Positions 8,272 to 16,505 are shown, counted from the first letter of the stretch. The stretch: 64,000 nucleotides of DNA from Saccharothrix sp. ALI-22-I (GCF_001984175.1 NZ_MTQP01000060.1:205056-269055), one strand, 5' to 3'. Translations and numbers: made by a program. The notes: generated by a model not told the origin, from the sequence alone.

Positions 8272-8703
8272 TCAGGTCGTGGACGGCCCGTCCGGCTCGG
8301 ACAGGGGCTCCCACCGACACCGTTCCGGGTTCCACAGGCCCTGCTGGTAGAGGCGGTTGAGGTCGACCGTTGCGTGCGGGTCGTCGGGGGCGCACGGTTC
8401 GTAGAGGAAGCCGCCGCCCGTGGGGTTGGGCACCGGCCGGCTGTACCAGCCCAGCTCCCGGCACTCGCGTTCGCCGACGATCTGTCCGGTCCAGGTGTCC
8501 CGTCCGCAGTCGTGGCCGGGTTCGTCGAGCAGGGGGCAGTCCAGTCGCTTGAGGCCGGTGACCAGGCACGCGGCGAGGCAACAGCTCTCGTCGTGCTTCC
8601 GGCCGGTGTCGATCAGGCAGGCCGGGCATACGGTGCCGGTACGGGTACCGGAGTGCGCGGTCGGGTGCGGTCCCTTGTCATGGGTCGGGCTCCTCGCGGG
8701 CAT
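8272..8703 (-). CDS. Cys-rich hypothetical protein, about 143 aa
   Basis: The frame is open further upstream (GTG at 8811). ATG at 8703 is listed because it ends the large hairpin 8701-8754, but the start is uncertain. A second frame with a good ribosome site (GAGGAG, ATG at 8685) makes a 22-codon peptide that could be another micro-ORF. The product contains about eight cysteines (CPACL, ESCCLAACL, DCPLL, HDCG, EPC, RCRW), suggesting metal binding. Function unknown. Confidence 0.6.
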   Translation of the reverse strand: MPARSPTHDKGPHPTAHSGTRTGTVCPACLIDTGRKHDESCCLAACLVTGLKRLDCPLLDEPGHDCGRDTWTGQIVGERECRELGWYSRPVPNPTGGGFLYEPCAPDDPHATVDLNRLYQQGLWNPERCRWEPLSEPDGPSTT

Positions 8704-8754
8704 CACTCCGTGCCGGCGGCAGGGCGCACGCATGCCGCCGGTCCGGAGTGATGC
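8701..8754 (-). terminator. Large imperfect palindrome between 8874-9809 and 8272-8703 genes
   Basis: CATCACTCCG...CGGAGTGATG with inner GCCGGCGGCA/TGCCGCCGG. It includes a possible start codon of the downstream gene, so it could act as terminator or as a translational switch. A second strong hairpin (8801-8848, CGCAGGCGG/CCGCCTGCG, enclosing GGACGCCCAGGCC) precedes it and resembles a diverged array leader. Confidence 0.5.
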
Positions 8755-8873
8755 TGGTGGGTGGTCGTGGACGTGCAGACGGGGCTGGTACTCGTCCGCA
8801 GGCGGTTGCACCGGCCTGGGCGTCCGCCGAGCCGTCCGCCTGCGAGGTGGTGGGGACGGCGCGGCGTGCCGGG

Positions 8874-9809
8874 TCAGTCGATGGTCACCACTCGCCGGCA
8901 GCGCCGGGCGGCGTGCACGGTGCCGGTGCCGAGCAGGCCCTTACGGACGTCCCAGTGCTGGAAGCGCGTCACGGCGGGCTTCGCGGGGGTGCACCGGCAC
9001 CACGTGTCGAGTTGGGCGGTTCCTGCGGTGTCGTCGAGCAGCAGGCGCTGCGACGGCTCGCGTGAGTCGCTGACGTAGAAGCCGTCCATCGGGCCGGCGC
9101 TGCGCACGCGGGACGTGCCCGTCGCGGCCTTGGCCTTGTCGTAGACCTGGGCGATCATCGCGAGTTCGAGGGCCGGGATCTCCAGCGGGTGGTCGCTCTC
9201 CGGGAGCAGCGGAACCCACCGTCGACCGTTGAACATCTGCCAGATCGCGTCGTCGGGCCGTCGGTACCGTGGTTCGAGTTCCAGTCCCTCGGCGATCACC
9301 GGCCGGTTGCGGGGGGCCATTCCGGCGGTGAGCCAGTTCTTCAACAGCAGGACTTCCCCGCAATCCGGCGTTCCGGCCGTCTCGGTGTGGTAGGGCGTGA
9401 ACGTGCGGATCATCAAACCGTCGAGTGTTCGCATCGTGGCCGCCTTCAGCGCGGTCACGATCTCGGCTTCGGTTTCGTCAAGGACGAGTCCGAGGAGGAT
9501 GGCGATCGGTTCGGCGCCCGGCAGCGGTTCACCGCCCAGTCGGCACTGGGTGGCGAACCACTCCAGGTCGAGGTCGGAGAACCGGTTGTGATCGGCGGCT
9601 TTGAACCATGTCGGGCCGCCCGTGCCGGCGTTGCGGATCGTGCCGACGATGTCGAGGTCGGGGTGTACGAGGTTCGCGGTGAAGGCGACCCGCTGGTCCG
9701 GCATCCTCTCGTACTCGATGCCGGCGGCGGTGAACAGGAAAGGCGCTTCCAGTCCGGTCTGTGGCCAGCAGACCAGTGCGGTACCGCGTTTGTCGTCAAT
9801 GCCGTTCAC
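8874..9809 (-). CDS. Hypothetical protein, 311 aa, three-member family A
   Basis: GTG at 9809 with GGGAG five bases upstream, directly after the leader. It is homologous along its length to the products of 12723-13646 and 27090-28037: WPQTGLEAPFLFT near the N-terminus, AFTANLVHPDLDIVGTI, WQMFNGRRWVPL in the middle, a CRCTPAKP-type site and a conserved end GTVHAARRCRRVVTID. The paired cysteines near the C-terminus suggest a metal site. No match to a known fold recognised. Confidence 0.8.
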   Translation of the reverse strand: MNGIDDKRGTALVCWPQTGLEAPFLFTAAGIEYERMPDQRVAFTANLVHPDLDIVGTIRNAGTGGPTWFKAADHNRFSDLDLEWFATQCRLGGEPLPGAEPIAILLGLVLDETEAEIVTALKAATMRTLDGLMIRTFTPYHTETAGTPDCGEVLLLKNWLTAGMAPRNRPVIAEGLELEPRYRRPDDAIWQMFNGRRWVPLLPESDHPLEIPALELAMIAQVYDKAKAATGTSRVRSAGPMDGFYVSDSREPSQRLLLDDTAGTAQLDTWCRCTPAKPAVTRFQHWDVRKGLLGTGTVHAARRCRRVVTID

Positions 9810-9830
9810 GGCTCTCCCGGTGGATTGAGG

Positions 9831-9917
9831 CTGTCGGGTTCGTGTTCGGGATCGGGCGTCACTCCTTTTCCGAACATGGCCGATGCTATTGGTCGGGGAT
9901 TTCCGCGCTGCCGGTAA
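9831..9917 (-). promoter_or_regulatory. Array promoter and hairpin leader of the 8874-9809 gene
   Basis: TTACCGGC box, -10 TAGCAT at 9888-9883, stem TGTTCGG/CCGAACA (both sides changed relative to the TGTCGGG type) around GGAGTGACGCCC, tail CGAACCCGACAG. Confidence 0.8.
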
Positions 9918-10072
9918 AGAGGCGATCCGCGGCCTGGTTCCCTGGTGGGAGTGGTGCGCCGCTGTTCCCGTCGGGGTGTGGTCGACGGCGTCGTCCGACC
10001 CGAGCCGGTGAACACGGCCGGCCCGTCGTGGTTTCCGTTGCCGATGAACCCCGGTGCCCCCGTGGATGGGGT

Positions 10073-10104
10073 ACTGCCCGGCCGGGTACGACGGGCCGGG
10101 CAGT
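10073..10104 (-). terminator. Hairpin terminator after the 10121-10711 gene
   Basis: ACTGCCCGGCC / GGGCCGGGCAGT stem, 17 bp beyond the stop. Confidence 0.65.
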
Positions 10105-10120
10105 GGGGTGCCGGTCGTGG

Positions 10121-10711
10121 TCAGCCCCCGATCCACTCCTGCCAGGTGTTTCGGACGGGGGCGAACATCTCGGGGTAGTCGAAGCTCGTGCACTCCGCCT
10201 GGGCGCCCGGCGCCATCTCCTCCGGCCACCACCTGGCCGGGATGTGCTGCGGGGTGCTGATCCGCATGAGGGCTGCCGCGCCTTCCAGTGTGATGTCGTC
10301 GCGGCCGGGGCGGTGCCTGATCGGGACCGCCGGATCGACGGGTTCGGTGTCGAACGCGATGTGCAGCGGGACATCGGGCGCGGGCCTGCCGTCGTAGTAC
10401 GCGGTGCGGTGGGGGTCGGTGTCCAGCAGGTCGGCCAGCGCCTCGACGGAAGCACAGCCGACGTTGCCGAAGTCGACGGTGCTGGTCATGGTGACGCTCT
10501 CGATCCGGTGACTGGGCGGCATTCCGGGCAGTGGAACGGGACTGGCGACGACGATCCGGGCGGGGCCGCGGCCGGTGTAGCCGTGCCAGTACGCCGCCAG
10601 GCGGATGAGAATCCTCGGCCACTTGCGGATCGGCGCGGCGGCAACGGGAGAGCTGAGCCCGGCGTCGGCCAACAGCTCGTCCAGTTCGGGATAGCCGTAG
10701 GGGTATGGCAT
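10121..10711 (-). CDS. Hypothetical protein, 196 aa
   Basis: ATG at 10711 with AAGGA eight bases upstream. Unlike most array genes, about 170 nt separate the start from the leader tail (10885); the interval could encode a peptide from a GTG at 10847 after GGAGGA, but its frame passes through this gene. The product begins MPYPYGYPELDELL, has a basic Trp-containing helix and a central beta region. Function unknown. Confidence 0.68.
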   Translation of the reverse strand: MPYPYGYPELDELLADAGLSSPVAAAPIRKWPRILIRLAAYWHGYTGRGPARIVVASPVPLPGMPPSHRIESVTMTSTVDFGNVGCASVEALADLLDTDPHRTAYYDGRPAPDVPLHIAFDTEPVDPAVPIRHRPGRDDITLEGAAALMRISTPQHIPARWWPEEMAPGAQAECTSFDYPEMFAPVRNTWQEWIGG

Positions 10712-10884
10712 GGAATTCCTTCACATTTGGTAGAGGCCTCGGTCGCGTGGCCGGCGCGGCGACGAAGGCGCCGGTGACCGGCTTGACGTCGGCCGCCGGA
10801 CCCGGTGGTCGCGACGCGCCGGTGGTCGCGCCGGTGGAGACCGGGTGCGGCACGAGGTCGGCCGGAGTCCTCCGGGGCGGATGG

Positions 10885-10975
10885 TGTCGGGTTCGCGTTC
10901 GGATGGCCGGAGCGTCACCCACGGCCCGTGAACAAGATCGACTCTAGTGATCTCGCCGCCTCGCAGTGGGCGCTT
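10885..10975 (-). promoter_or_regulatory. Array promoter and hairpin leader of the 10121-10711 gene
   Basis: AAGCGCCCAC box at 10975, -10 TAGAGT at 10946-10941, stem TGTTC/GAACG with inner GGCC/GGCC around GGGTGACGCT, tail CGAACCCGACAC. Confidence 0.8.
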
Positions 10976-11090
10976 GGCACGTCGGTCGGAGGCGGTGCTC
11001 TCACGTCGTCATTGGCTCGCCCAGGGCATCGAGCCGCCGGGCACAGCGACGGGGTCGGGCCTCCGGGAAGGTGACGGGCCGGAGGCTGCG

Positions 11091-11131
11091 GCGGGCGGCG
11101 CTCCCAGCTCGTCACGGGAACGCCGCCCGGC
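11091..11131 (-). terminator. Hairpin terminator after the 11136-11900 gene
   Basis: GCGGGCGGCG / CGCCGCCCGGC stem directly after the stop. Confidence 0.6.
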
Positions 11132-11135
11132 GGTG

Positions 11136-11900
11136 TTACAGGCTGTCGAACTCGCCCTGTTCCACGAAGTGCGTGGTGCGCTCGTGCTGGTCGAACACCA
11201 CCAACACCAGCTTGTCGTCGTTGACGGCGAGGAACTCCCGCAGGGCCGCCGCCGCCGTGACGGGGCCGGCCACCTCGCAGTACGGATCGTCTTCGGCGAA
11301 CGACGCGGCCAACACGACCAGGTAGCGCTCGTCGCGGCGCACGTGCGTGCCCCTGTCCAACAGCCTGCCCAACTCCGCCAGACGGTCGATCTCCGCGCGC
11401 TGTCCACCGGCATCGGCGGAGCTCTCCGGGGCCTGCCGGATGCCCGATCCGCTGTCGTGGTCCGGGCTCGCCGGGTCGGGTGCCGACGGGATGTGGACGA
11501 TGCGCGCGGACCCGATGCGCTGCCGGTAGGTGTAGAACGGTTCGGCGAGTGGATTCCAGTCCTCTCCCGGAGTGGCGTCGGGTCCGGAGAGGTGGACGAA
11601 CACCGGGTAGGTGTCGGAGGCCAGCCGCGGATCGGCCCAGACCTGCTCGACGAGGATCACGCTGTCGGCGTTGCCGGGGTCGTCCAGGTCGGGCTGGACG
11701 CCGATGAGCTGGAAGGGCCTGCCCTTCCACACGTCCTGGCGCCCCACCCTGCCGGTGTGGTCGGTCCAGTACGGGTAGGGCTCGATGCCCAGAGCGTCGG
11801 GTGAACCGATGGGCTGAAGCAGCAGTCGCGGCTGATCGCCCGCAGGGACGAAAGGTGCGCGGGTCGCGGTGGCGTCCGGTACGCCGGAGTGGTCGTGCAC
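11136..11900 (-). CDS. Hypothetical protein, 254 aa
   Basis: GTG at 11900 with AGGAG five bases upstream, starting MHDHSGVPDA. Extended N-terminal segment with aromatic residues (YPYWTDHTGR), a beta-rich centre (FVHLSG, FYTYRQRIG) and an alpha/beta C-terminus (YLVVLAASF, DKLVLVVFDQHERTTHF). No recognised domain. Confidence 0.7.
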   Translation of the reverse strand: MHDHSGVPDATATRAPFVPAGDQPRLLLQPIGSPDALGIEPYPYWTDHTGRVGRQDVWKGRPFQLIGVQPDLDDPGNADSVILVEQVWADPRLASDTYPVFVHLSGPDATPGEDWNPLAEPFYTYRQRIGSARIVHIPSAPDPASPDHDSGSGIRQAPESSADAGGQRAEIDRLAELGRLLDRGTHVRRDERYLVVLAASFAEDDPYCEVAGPVTAAAALREFLAVNDDKLVLVVFDQHERTTHFVEQGEFDSL

Positions 11901-11921
11901 GGGTACTCCTGAAGGTTCGCG

Positions 11922-12010
11922 TTGTCGGGTTCGTGTCCGCGACCGGGGCGTCACCCCCGGCGTTGAACAAGATCAACGCTAGTGATTCCGCAGACCAGGA
12001 GTTGTTGCTT
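11922..12010 (-). promoter_or_regulatory. Array promoter and hairpin leader of the 11136-11900 gene
   Basis: AAGCAACAAC box at 12010, -10 TAGCGT at 11981-11976, stem TGTTC/GGACA (one G-U pair if RNA) around CCGGGGGTGACGCCCCGG, tail CGAACCCGACAA. Confidence 0.85.
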
Positions 12011-12169
12011 AGGCGCGGGTACGGCCGGGACTGCGCGGGAACGCAGTAGCGGGACGTGTTCCGCCGACATCCCGTGCTCCGGCGTATCGGCCGTTCGGGG
12101 AGCGGCCGGGTGTCGGCGACCGCACAGTGGCCCGCGCTCTTCGAGCCGCGCCGACCCGGTGCACACGGG

Positions 12170-12208
12170 CCGGTCCCCGCTGCACCGGGCAGGCACAGCG
12201 GGGACCGG
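12170..12208 (-). terminator. Hairpin terminator after the 12229-12519 gene
   Basis: 13-bp perfect stem CCGGTCCCCGCTG / CAGCGGGGACCGG. Confidence 0.7.
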
Positions 12209-12228
12209 ATCGCAATGCGGGATCGCTC

Positions 12229-12519
12229 TTACACGACCGACGTGCGCGTCGCGTCCTCGCCGGGGCGCCGAGGAGCGGCGCTCACGCTGACTCGCCCCTG
12301 TTCGACGGCGTCGCCGAAGCGGGACAGCACGGCGAGGTCGTGCAGGATGTGGTGCTGACGGCCGTCGTCGTCCTGCTCGATGTAGTCGGCGGCCTCCGGC
12401 TTGACGAGGTAGTCCACTACCGAGCGCAGCGCAGCGAGCACGCGGTCCGTGGTGATGTCGCCGTCGGTGGCCTGGGGCATCGAGTGGCTGCCGGGCGGCT
12501 CGGGCGTGTTCCGGGTCAT
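12229..12519 (-). CDS. Hypothetical protein, 96 aa
   Basis: ATG at 12519 with AAGGAG six bases upstream. Residues ~25-70 (VLAALRSVVDYLV, EQDDDGRQHHILHDLAVL) are homologous to the C-terminal domain of the partial protein at 1-543, here without the helix-turn-helix part. Small, acidic, probably helical. Function unknown. Confidence 0.72.
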   Translation of the reverse strand: MTRNTPEPPGSHSMPQATDGDITTDRVLAALRSVVDYLVKPEAADYIEQDDDGRQHHILHDLAVLSRFGDAVEQGRVSVSAAPRRPGEDATRTSVV

Positions 12520-12534
12520 CGGTTCTCCTTGGGG

Positions 12535-12597
12535 TTGTCGGGTTCGTGCCGGACACCGGGGCGTCACCCTCGGTGTCCGGCGGGCGGCTACAGCGGT
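12535..12597 (-). promoter_or_regulatory. Leader hairpin of the 12229-12519 gene, no clear promoter
   Basis: Perfect 11-bp stem GCCGGACACCG / CGGTGTCCGGC around AGGGTGACGCCC, tail CGAACCCGACAA. The TAnnnT/box pair is missing; the upstream AACCGCTGTAGCC is shared with the 14832 leader. Confidence 0.75.
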
Positions 12598-12675
12598 TGG
12601 TGGGTTCTGGATGTGCTGCGATCGGGTCTGGCGCTCCCGGTGGCCGGTCGCGGTCGCGTTGCCCGGTCTCTGGGA

Positions 12676-12708
12676 GCCGCCCGCTCTCCGGGTGCGAGAG
12701 CGGGCGGC
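12676..12708 (-). terminator. Hairpin terminator after the 12723-13646 gene
   Basis: 13-bp perfect stem GCCGCCCGCTCTC / GAGAGCGGGCGGC with a 7-nt loop. Confidence 0.7.
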
Positions 12709-12722
12709 CGGGGTGGGGTGGA

Positions 12723-13646
12723 TCAGTCGATGGTGATCAGACGGCGGCACGCCGCGTGCTGGTGCAGCGTTCCGGTGCCGAGCAGACCCTCGCGGTCGCT
12801 CCACTTTTCGAACCGCACGGTGGCGCGGCGGTCCACCCGGCCGACGGAGAAGGGGCAGCGGCACCACTGGTCGGTGCGTCCGATGCCGGTGTCCTCGACC
12901 AACAGCCACTCCATGCCCGGTGCGCCGTTGACGTAACGCCCGTCGGCCAGCGGTCCGGCGCCTTGCACACGCCCATTGACCTTGGGCTTGGTCACGGCGT
13001 AGACCGCAGTCATCTCCTTGATACGGTCCGCGTGCTGCTGCGGGTCGGTCGCCCGCTCGGCCGGCAGCGGCACCCACTCCCTGCCGGTGAACATCTCCCA
13101 GTACGCGCCCTCGGCAACGTGGTTGTCCGGGTTCGCGTTCAGCCGCTCGACGAACGCCGCTCGGTCCCGGGGACTCCACACGATGTTCTGGTAGAGCAGC
13201 ACCTCGCCTCGGAGCGGGCCGCAGTTACCGGCCGTGCGAGGCTCGTAGACACGCACCAGGAACCCGTTGCGCTTGCGCATCTCGGCGACGAGGGCCTCGA
13301 CCTCGCTCTCCTCGACCACCATGTCGAGCAGGAACTCCGACGCCACCGACGCCACCTCGCTCAAGGACTCGCCGTCTTCGAGGCACTGCACGGCGAACCT
13401 CTCCAAGTCCTGCTGGGAGAACACAGCGCGGTCCTGTGGGAAGAACCACGTTCCGCAGTCGTCACCTCGGTTCTCCAGCGTGCCGACCACCTCCAGGCCG
13501 GGGTGTACCAGGTCGGCGGTGAAGGCCGCGCCCCGGCTCATCTCGAAGGTCCCGGTGCGCTGGGCGGTGAGCAGGTAGGGGGCCTGGATGCCGGTGTGGG
13601 GCCAGCGGACCAGAGACTGCTCGGGCTGTGTGGACAGGTCGTTCAT
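12723..13646 (-). CDS. Hypothetical protein, 307 aa, family A
   Basis: ATG at 13646 with GGGAG eight bases upstream. Second member of the family represented by 8874-9809 and 27090-28037: RWPHTGIQAPYLLT, AFTADLVHPGLEVVGTLEN, WEMFTGREWVPL, QWCRCPF and the end LHQHAACRRLITID. Identity with 8874-9809 is visible across the whole length, so these are duplicated genes rather than shared single motifs. Confidence 0.8.
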   Translation of the reverse strand: MNDLSTQPEQSLVRWPHTGIQAPYLLTAQRTGTFEMSRGAAFTADLVHPGLEVVGTLENRGDDCGTWFFPQDRAVFSQQDLERFAVQCLEDGESLSEVASVASEFLLDMVVEESEVEALVAEMRKRNGFLVRVYEPRTAGNCGPLRGEVLLYQNIVWSPRDRAAFVERLNANPDNHVAEGAYWEMFTGREWVPLPAERATDPQQHADRIKEMTAVYAVTKPKVNGRVQGAGPLADGRYVNGAPGMEWLLVEDTGIGRTDQWCRCPFSVGRVDRRATVRFEKWSDREGLLGTGTLHQHAACRRLITID

Positions 13647-13671
13647 GTCGTTGCTCCCGGAGGTGCGAACT

Positions 13672-13760
13672 TTGTCGGGTTCGTGTCCGCGATCGGGGCG
13701 TCACTCCCTTGCCCGGACAAGATCGACCGTAGTGTTTTCGCGGCTCGCGGGCGGTTGGTT
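13672..13760 (-). promoter_or_regulatory. Array promoter and hairpin leader of the 12723-13646 gene
   Basis: AACCAACCGC box at 13760, -10 TACGGT at 13731-13726, stem TGTCCG/CGGACA around GGGAGTGACGCCCC, tail CGAACCCGACAA. Confidence 0.85.
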
Positions 13761-13845
13761 AAGCGCGTGAGGACACCCGGGTCCGGGCGCGATACCAAGT
13801 CGCTCCGCCTCCCGCCTCCCGCCACCGGCCACCGGCAAGGCGAAC

Positions 13846-13871
13846 CCCGCCGCACCGTTCGGGTGCGGCGG
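13846..13871 (-). terminator. Hairpin terminator after the 13890-14807 gene
   Basis: CCCGCCGCACC / GGTGCGGCGGG stem with a 4-nt loop, 18 bp beyond the stop. Confidence 0.65.
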
Positions 13872-13889
13872 GATCGGCGTGGACAACGC

Positions 13890-14807
13890 TCAGGTGACCA
13901 TCCTGCGGACGCTGGATCTGACGATGCGTCCCTGGCGCACTCCCGAGTGTTCGGCGGACCCGCTTCTCCCCGAACGACGATCCGGCGGCGCTGTCACTTG
14001 GCTTGCGGCCGTCCTCCGCACTCGGCCGGCCAGATGGTCGGCGCGCCACTGCGCGATCTCCGGCCACCGGTCGCCGCGCCACTGCGGGGCGTACCCGCTC
14101 TTGTCCGGCTCGGGGAACGGCAACGACCAGGTCGCGTACCGCGTGCGCCACGAGCACACCGTGGTCATGGCCACGCCGAACCGGTCGGCGATGTGCTTGA
14201 TGCCGATGAACCCGTAGAGATCGTCCACGACCTCGTCTGCGGCGTAGAAGACGTGGTGCTGCTCGGGAGCGCCGCGCAGCGCCGACACCCGTACCGGTCC
14301 GCCCGGGTGGTCCTGGGCGTCGATGCCGATCTCGAGCTGGCCGTCCGGTGTCTCCTTCACCGACACGCTCACGCCCAACGTGTCGAGCACGTAGACCGGG
14401 GTGCGCTCGGTCGCGGGATCGCGGTCCAGGCGGCGCAGTGCCGCACCGCCCAACCGGACCTCGTGCGTCGTGCTGTGGTGCTCGAAGCGCATCGGCTCCA
14501 GGTCGTAGTGCTCGGCCTGCTCGTCCAGCTTGCCCATCACGGCGTAGAAGAGCTCGATCGCCTGCCAGTCCCGTGCGGGCGGCTCGACGGGCAGTGTGCG
14601 GTCGAACGCGGCCGCCTTCCGCCAGGAGGCGCGCACGTAGAAGGCGAGCGCGGCGACGGCATCGCGTCGCGGCAGGCAGGTCCTGGCGGTGAGAGTGCCC
14701 GCTTCCCAGCGGTCGAGCTGCCAGAGCGCGGAATCCGGGTCGGGCTTCGTCTGCGGATCGCCCTCGGAATCGACGGTGGAGTGAGGGGCAGGGGTGTCGT
14801 TGGTCAT
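13890..14807 (-). CDS. HTH-like protein, 305 aa
   Basis: ATG at 14807 with AGGAG eight bases upstream. N-terminal ~180 residues are a mixed domain of unknown type (WQLDRWEAGTLTARTCLP, AFYVRASWRKAAAF). Residues ~205-250 repeat the helix-turn-helix block of the 1-543 protein (HIADRFGVAMTTVCSWRTR, then WRGDRWPEIAQW). The C-terminal ~50 residues are Arg/Ser-rich and probably disordered. Likely DNA-binding; target unknown. Confidence 0.72.
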   Translation of the reverse strand: MTNDTPAPHSTVDSEGDPQTKPDPDSALWQLDRWEAGTLTARTCLPRRDAVAALAFYVRASWRKAAAFDRTLPVEPPARDWQAIELFYAVMGKLDEQAEHYDLEPMRFEHHSTTHEVRLGGAALRRLDRDPATERTPVYVLDTLGVSVSVKETPDGQLEIGIDAQDHPGGPVRVSALRGAPEQHHVFYAADEVVDDLYGFIGIKHIADRFGVAMTTVCSWRTRYATWSLPFPEPDKSGYAPQWRGDRWPEIAQWRADHLAGRVRRTAASQVTAPPDRRSGRSGSAEHSGVRQGRIVRSSVRRMVT

Positions 14808-14831
14808 CGGGTCGGACTCCTACGCGTGTGG

Positions 14832-14895
14832 TTGTCGGGTTCGTGCCGGACACCGGGGCGTCACCCCGGTGTCCGGCAGTCGAGTGGCTACAGCG
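14832..14895 (-). promoter_or_regulatory. Leader hairpin of the 13890-14807 gene, no clear promoter
   Basis: Perfect stem GCCGGACACCGGGG / CCCCGGTGTCCGGC around TGACG, tail CGAACCCGACAA. Immediately upstream is the stop region of a decayed gene rather than a box and -10. Confidence 0.75.
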
Positions 14896-15256
14896 GTTTC
14901 CAGGTGCTGTTGGGCTGCTGGTAGTGGATCTCGTTCGCGTCGACCTAGGGCTTGCCGAGGTCGTCCAGCGGGTCGAACTCGTCGCTGCGGTTTGGGGGTC
15001 TCCGTCGACGTCGGACACGTCGAGGTAGCGGCACACGAAGGCAACTAGGTCCTCGACCGGCCCGTCGGGTCAGTCGGCGGCGAGGACCATGCGGGACACT
15101 CGGCCCTCGCCCGCCTCCGGCCGCCGCTCGATCTCCGGCGCGATGGTGAGCGGCCCGTCGTGCCGACGCGGCTTCGGCCGCTGCCGGACTTCCCCTCGGC
15201 GGTCACGTCCTGTCGATGGTCCAGCCGTGGTCGGTGTACCTCGGCCAGGGGAGCAT
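14888..15256 (-). pseudogene. Decayed gene with frameshifts and stops
   Basis: Read from an ATG at 15256, plausible protein text appears in pieces: MLPWPRYTDHGWTIDRT then a stop/shift; PLTIAPEIERRPEAGEGRVS, a TGA, then PDGPVEDLVAFVCRYLDVSD; another shift, SDEFDPLDDLGKP, a TAG; and finally VDANEIHYQQPNSTWKPL. High third-position GC in each piece argues for a former single gene of about 120 codons. No leader promoter remains. Confidence 0.6.
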
Positions 15257-15290
15257 CGCCACTGTGCGCCTCGCCTCCGTCAGCCCTGCG

Positions 15291-15962
15291 CTAGTGCTTC
15301 CGCAGACCGCCGTTCGTGTTGGCAGGCTTCCACGTGCCGCACCCGGCGCACTCGCCGCCGTAGAACCGGCCGCGCCGCTCGTACTTGACCGGCGCCTTCC
15401 CCGAGCCCGCGCAGCTCGCCGGCTTGGCCTTGCCCACCGTCCACTCGACCGGCGCGTTCGGGAAGCACTTGGTGCACAGCAGCGGCCCGTGCGCCTCGAC
15501 AGCGTCCGCCGGGGTCAGGTCGGACAGTTTGGGCAGCCACCCGTACGCCGTCCATCCCCGGTTCGAGCACGCGGTGTTGGCGTGGATGTGCCCGTTGCTG
15601 CTGGTGACGATGAAGTACCGCGTCCACCCGCGCCGCTCGTGCTCGCCCTCCAGCGGCTTGATCGCGTCCAGGGCGACGCGGACCTCGGCGCGCTTCTCCT
15701 CGATGAGCGCGAGGTGCTCCCGGACCGAGTCTGCGTACGGCGCGAGGGTGCCTGCGGCCAACCGCTCGTGCGCCCGCTCGATGGTCCGGTCCGGACCGTC
15801 GAGCCAGTAGGCCCGCTTGCCCCTGCCCTGCTTGCGGTCGCCGAGCAGGTGGTGCAGCACGTCCACGGCGTCGTCAACGGTCCCATACGCGGTGGCGACC
15901 ACGCCGTACAGCTTCGCCAGCTCGCTGTCGATCTCGCCGGGGGTGGCGGTCTTCAGGTTCAC
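15291..15962 (-). CDS. Phage-type hypothetical protein, 223 aa
   Basis: GTG at 15962, overlapping the stop of a 20-codon ORF (GTGA) and preceded by GGGAG. Begins NLKTATPGEIDSELAKLYG, a segment I know from many actinobacteriophage and mobile-element hypothetical proteins. The second half has HIHANTACSNRGW and cysteine pairs (CTKCFP, CAGSG, CAGCGTW) consistent with zinc-ribbon units. No enzymatic role known to me. Confidence 0.75.
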   Translation of the reverse strand: MNLKTATPGEIDSELAKLYGVVATAYGTVDDAVDVLHHLLGDRKQGRGKRAYWLDGPDRTIERAHERLAAGTLAPYADSVREHLALIEEKRAEVRVALDAIKPLEGEHERRGWTRYFIVTSSNGHIHANTACSNRGWTAYGWLPKLSDLTPADAVEAHGPLLCTKCFPNAPVEWTVGKAKPASCAGSGKAPVKYERRGRFYGGECAGCGTWKPANTNGGLRKH

Positions 15963-16021
15963 TGCGGCTCCCGGCTCGTCGCACGGACGTCGCCGTTGAG
16001 TACCGCGATCCAGGCGTACAT
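15959..16021 (-). CDS. Micro-ORF, 20 aa, middle of a coupled trio
   Basis: ATG at 16021 overlaps the preceding TGA (TGATG); its own TGA overlaps the GTG of the 15291-15962 gene. Product MYAWIAVLNGDVRATSREPQ. Part of a chain of three coupled frames behind one leader. Confidence 0.5.
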   Translation of the reverse strand: MYAWIAVLNGDVRATSREPQ

Positions 16022-16104
16022 CAGCCCTCACCGCCGAGCTCGGGCTGCGTGGTGCGGGACTCGACGGTGCCGACCTCGGGATCGGCGGTGAAGTGAAGGT
16101 GCAT
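16021..16104 (-). CDS. Micro-ORF, 27 aa, first of a coupled trio
   Basis: ATG at 16104, eight bases after the AGGAG of the leader. Product begins MHLHFTADPEVGTVESRTTQ and ends PELGGEG. Overlaps the next micro-ORF by one base. Confidence 0.55.
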   Translation of the reverse strand: MHLHFTADPEVGTVESRTTQPELGGEG

Positions 16105-16129
16105 CGGATTGGACTCCTGGGCGTGCGAG

Positions 16130-16217
16130 TGTCGGGTTCGTGTTCGGAATCAGGGCGTCACTCCCGGCTTCGAACAAGATCAACTCTAGTGTTCTTGCAG
16201 CTCACCCGCTGGTGCTT
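16130..16217 (-). promoter_or_regulatory. Array promoter and hairpin leader of the 16104-15291 trio
   Basis: AAGCACCAGC box at 16217, -10 TAGAGT at 16188-16183, stem TGTTCG/CGAACA around GGGAGTGACGCCC, tail CGAACCCGACAC. Confidence 0.85.
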
Positions 16218-16464
16218 AGGTGTCCGGCGACCCTGCGGCACGGGCCGCAGAGCACGACTGCGCCGACCGGTTCGATGCCGTCTCGGCACCGGTGGCGGGT
16301 GGGGTGCCGTCCCGGCCGGCGCTCGCTGTGCTCCCGGGGCGGGGGCGGCAAGGGCAGGGGAATCCTCCGAAATCCCGTGTTCTTGGAGCTTCCGCACTGG
16401 CGCTCAGCTGTGGGTCGTGCGGGAAAACGGGTGGCCGTCGTCGGCCGGTGCTTCGGTCGGGGAA

Positions 16465-16505
16465 CGCCTCGGCCCGGGTCCGCGAGGTGGATCCGGGCCG
16501 AGGCG
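16465..16505 (-). terminator. Hairpin terminator after the 16517-16858 gene
   Basis: CGCCTCGGCCCGGgTCC / GGAtCCGGGCCGAGGCG stem, 12 bp beyond the stop. Confidence 0.65.

Noticed and set aside
8874..10922. Reading 8874-10922 as one 682-residue protein
   Set aside because: The frame passes through the 10121-10711 gene, a terminator and a leader. The family A homology starts only after the GTG at 9809.
12546..14924. Plus-strand open frame of 792 codons
   Set aside because: Antisense shadow of the 12723-13646 and 13890-14807 genes; passes through two terminators and two leaders.
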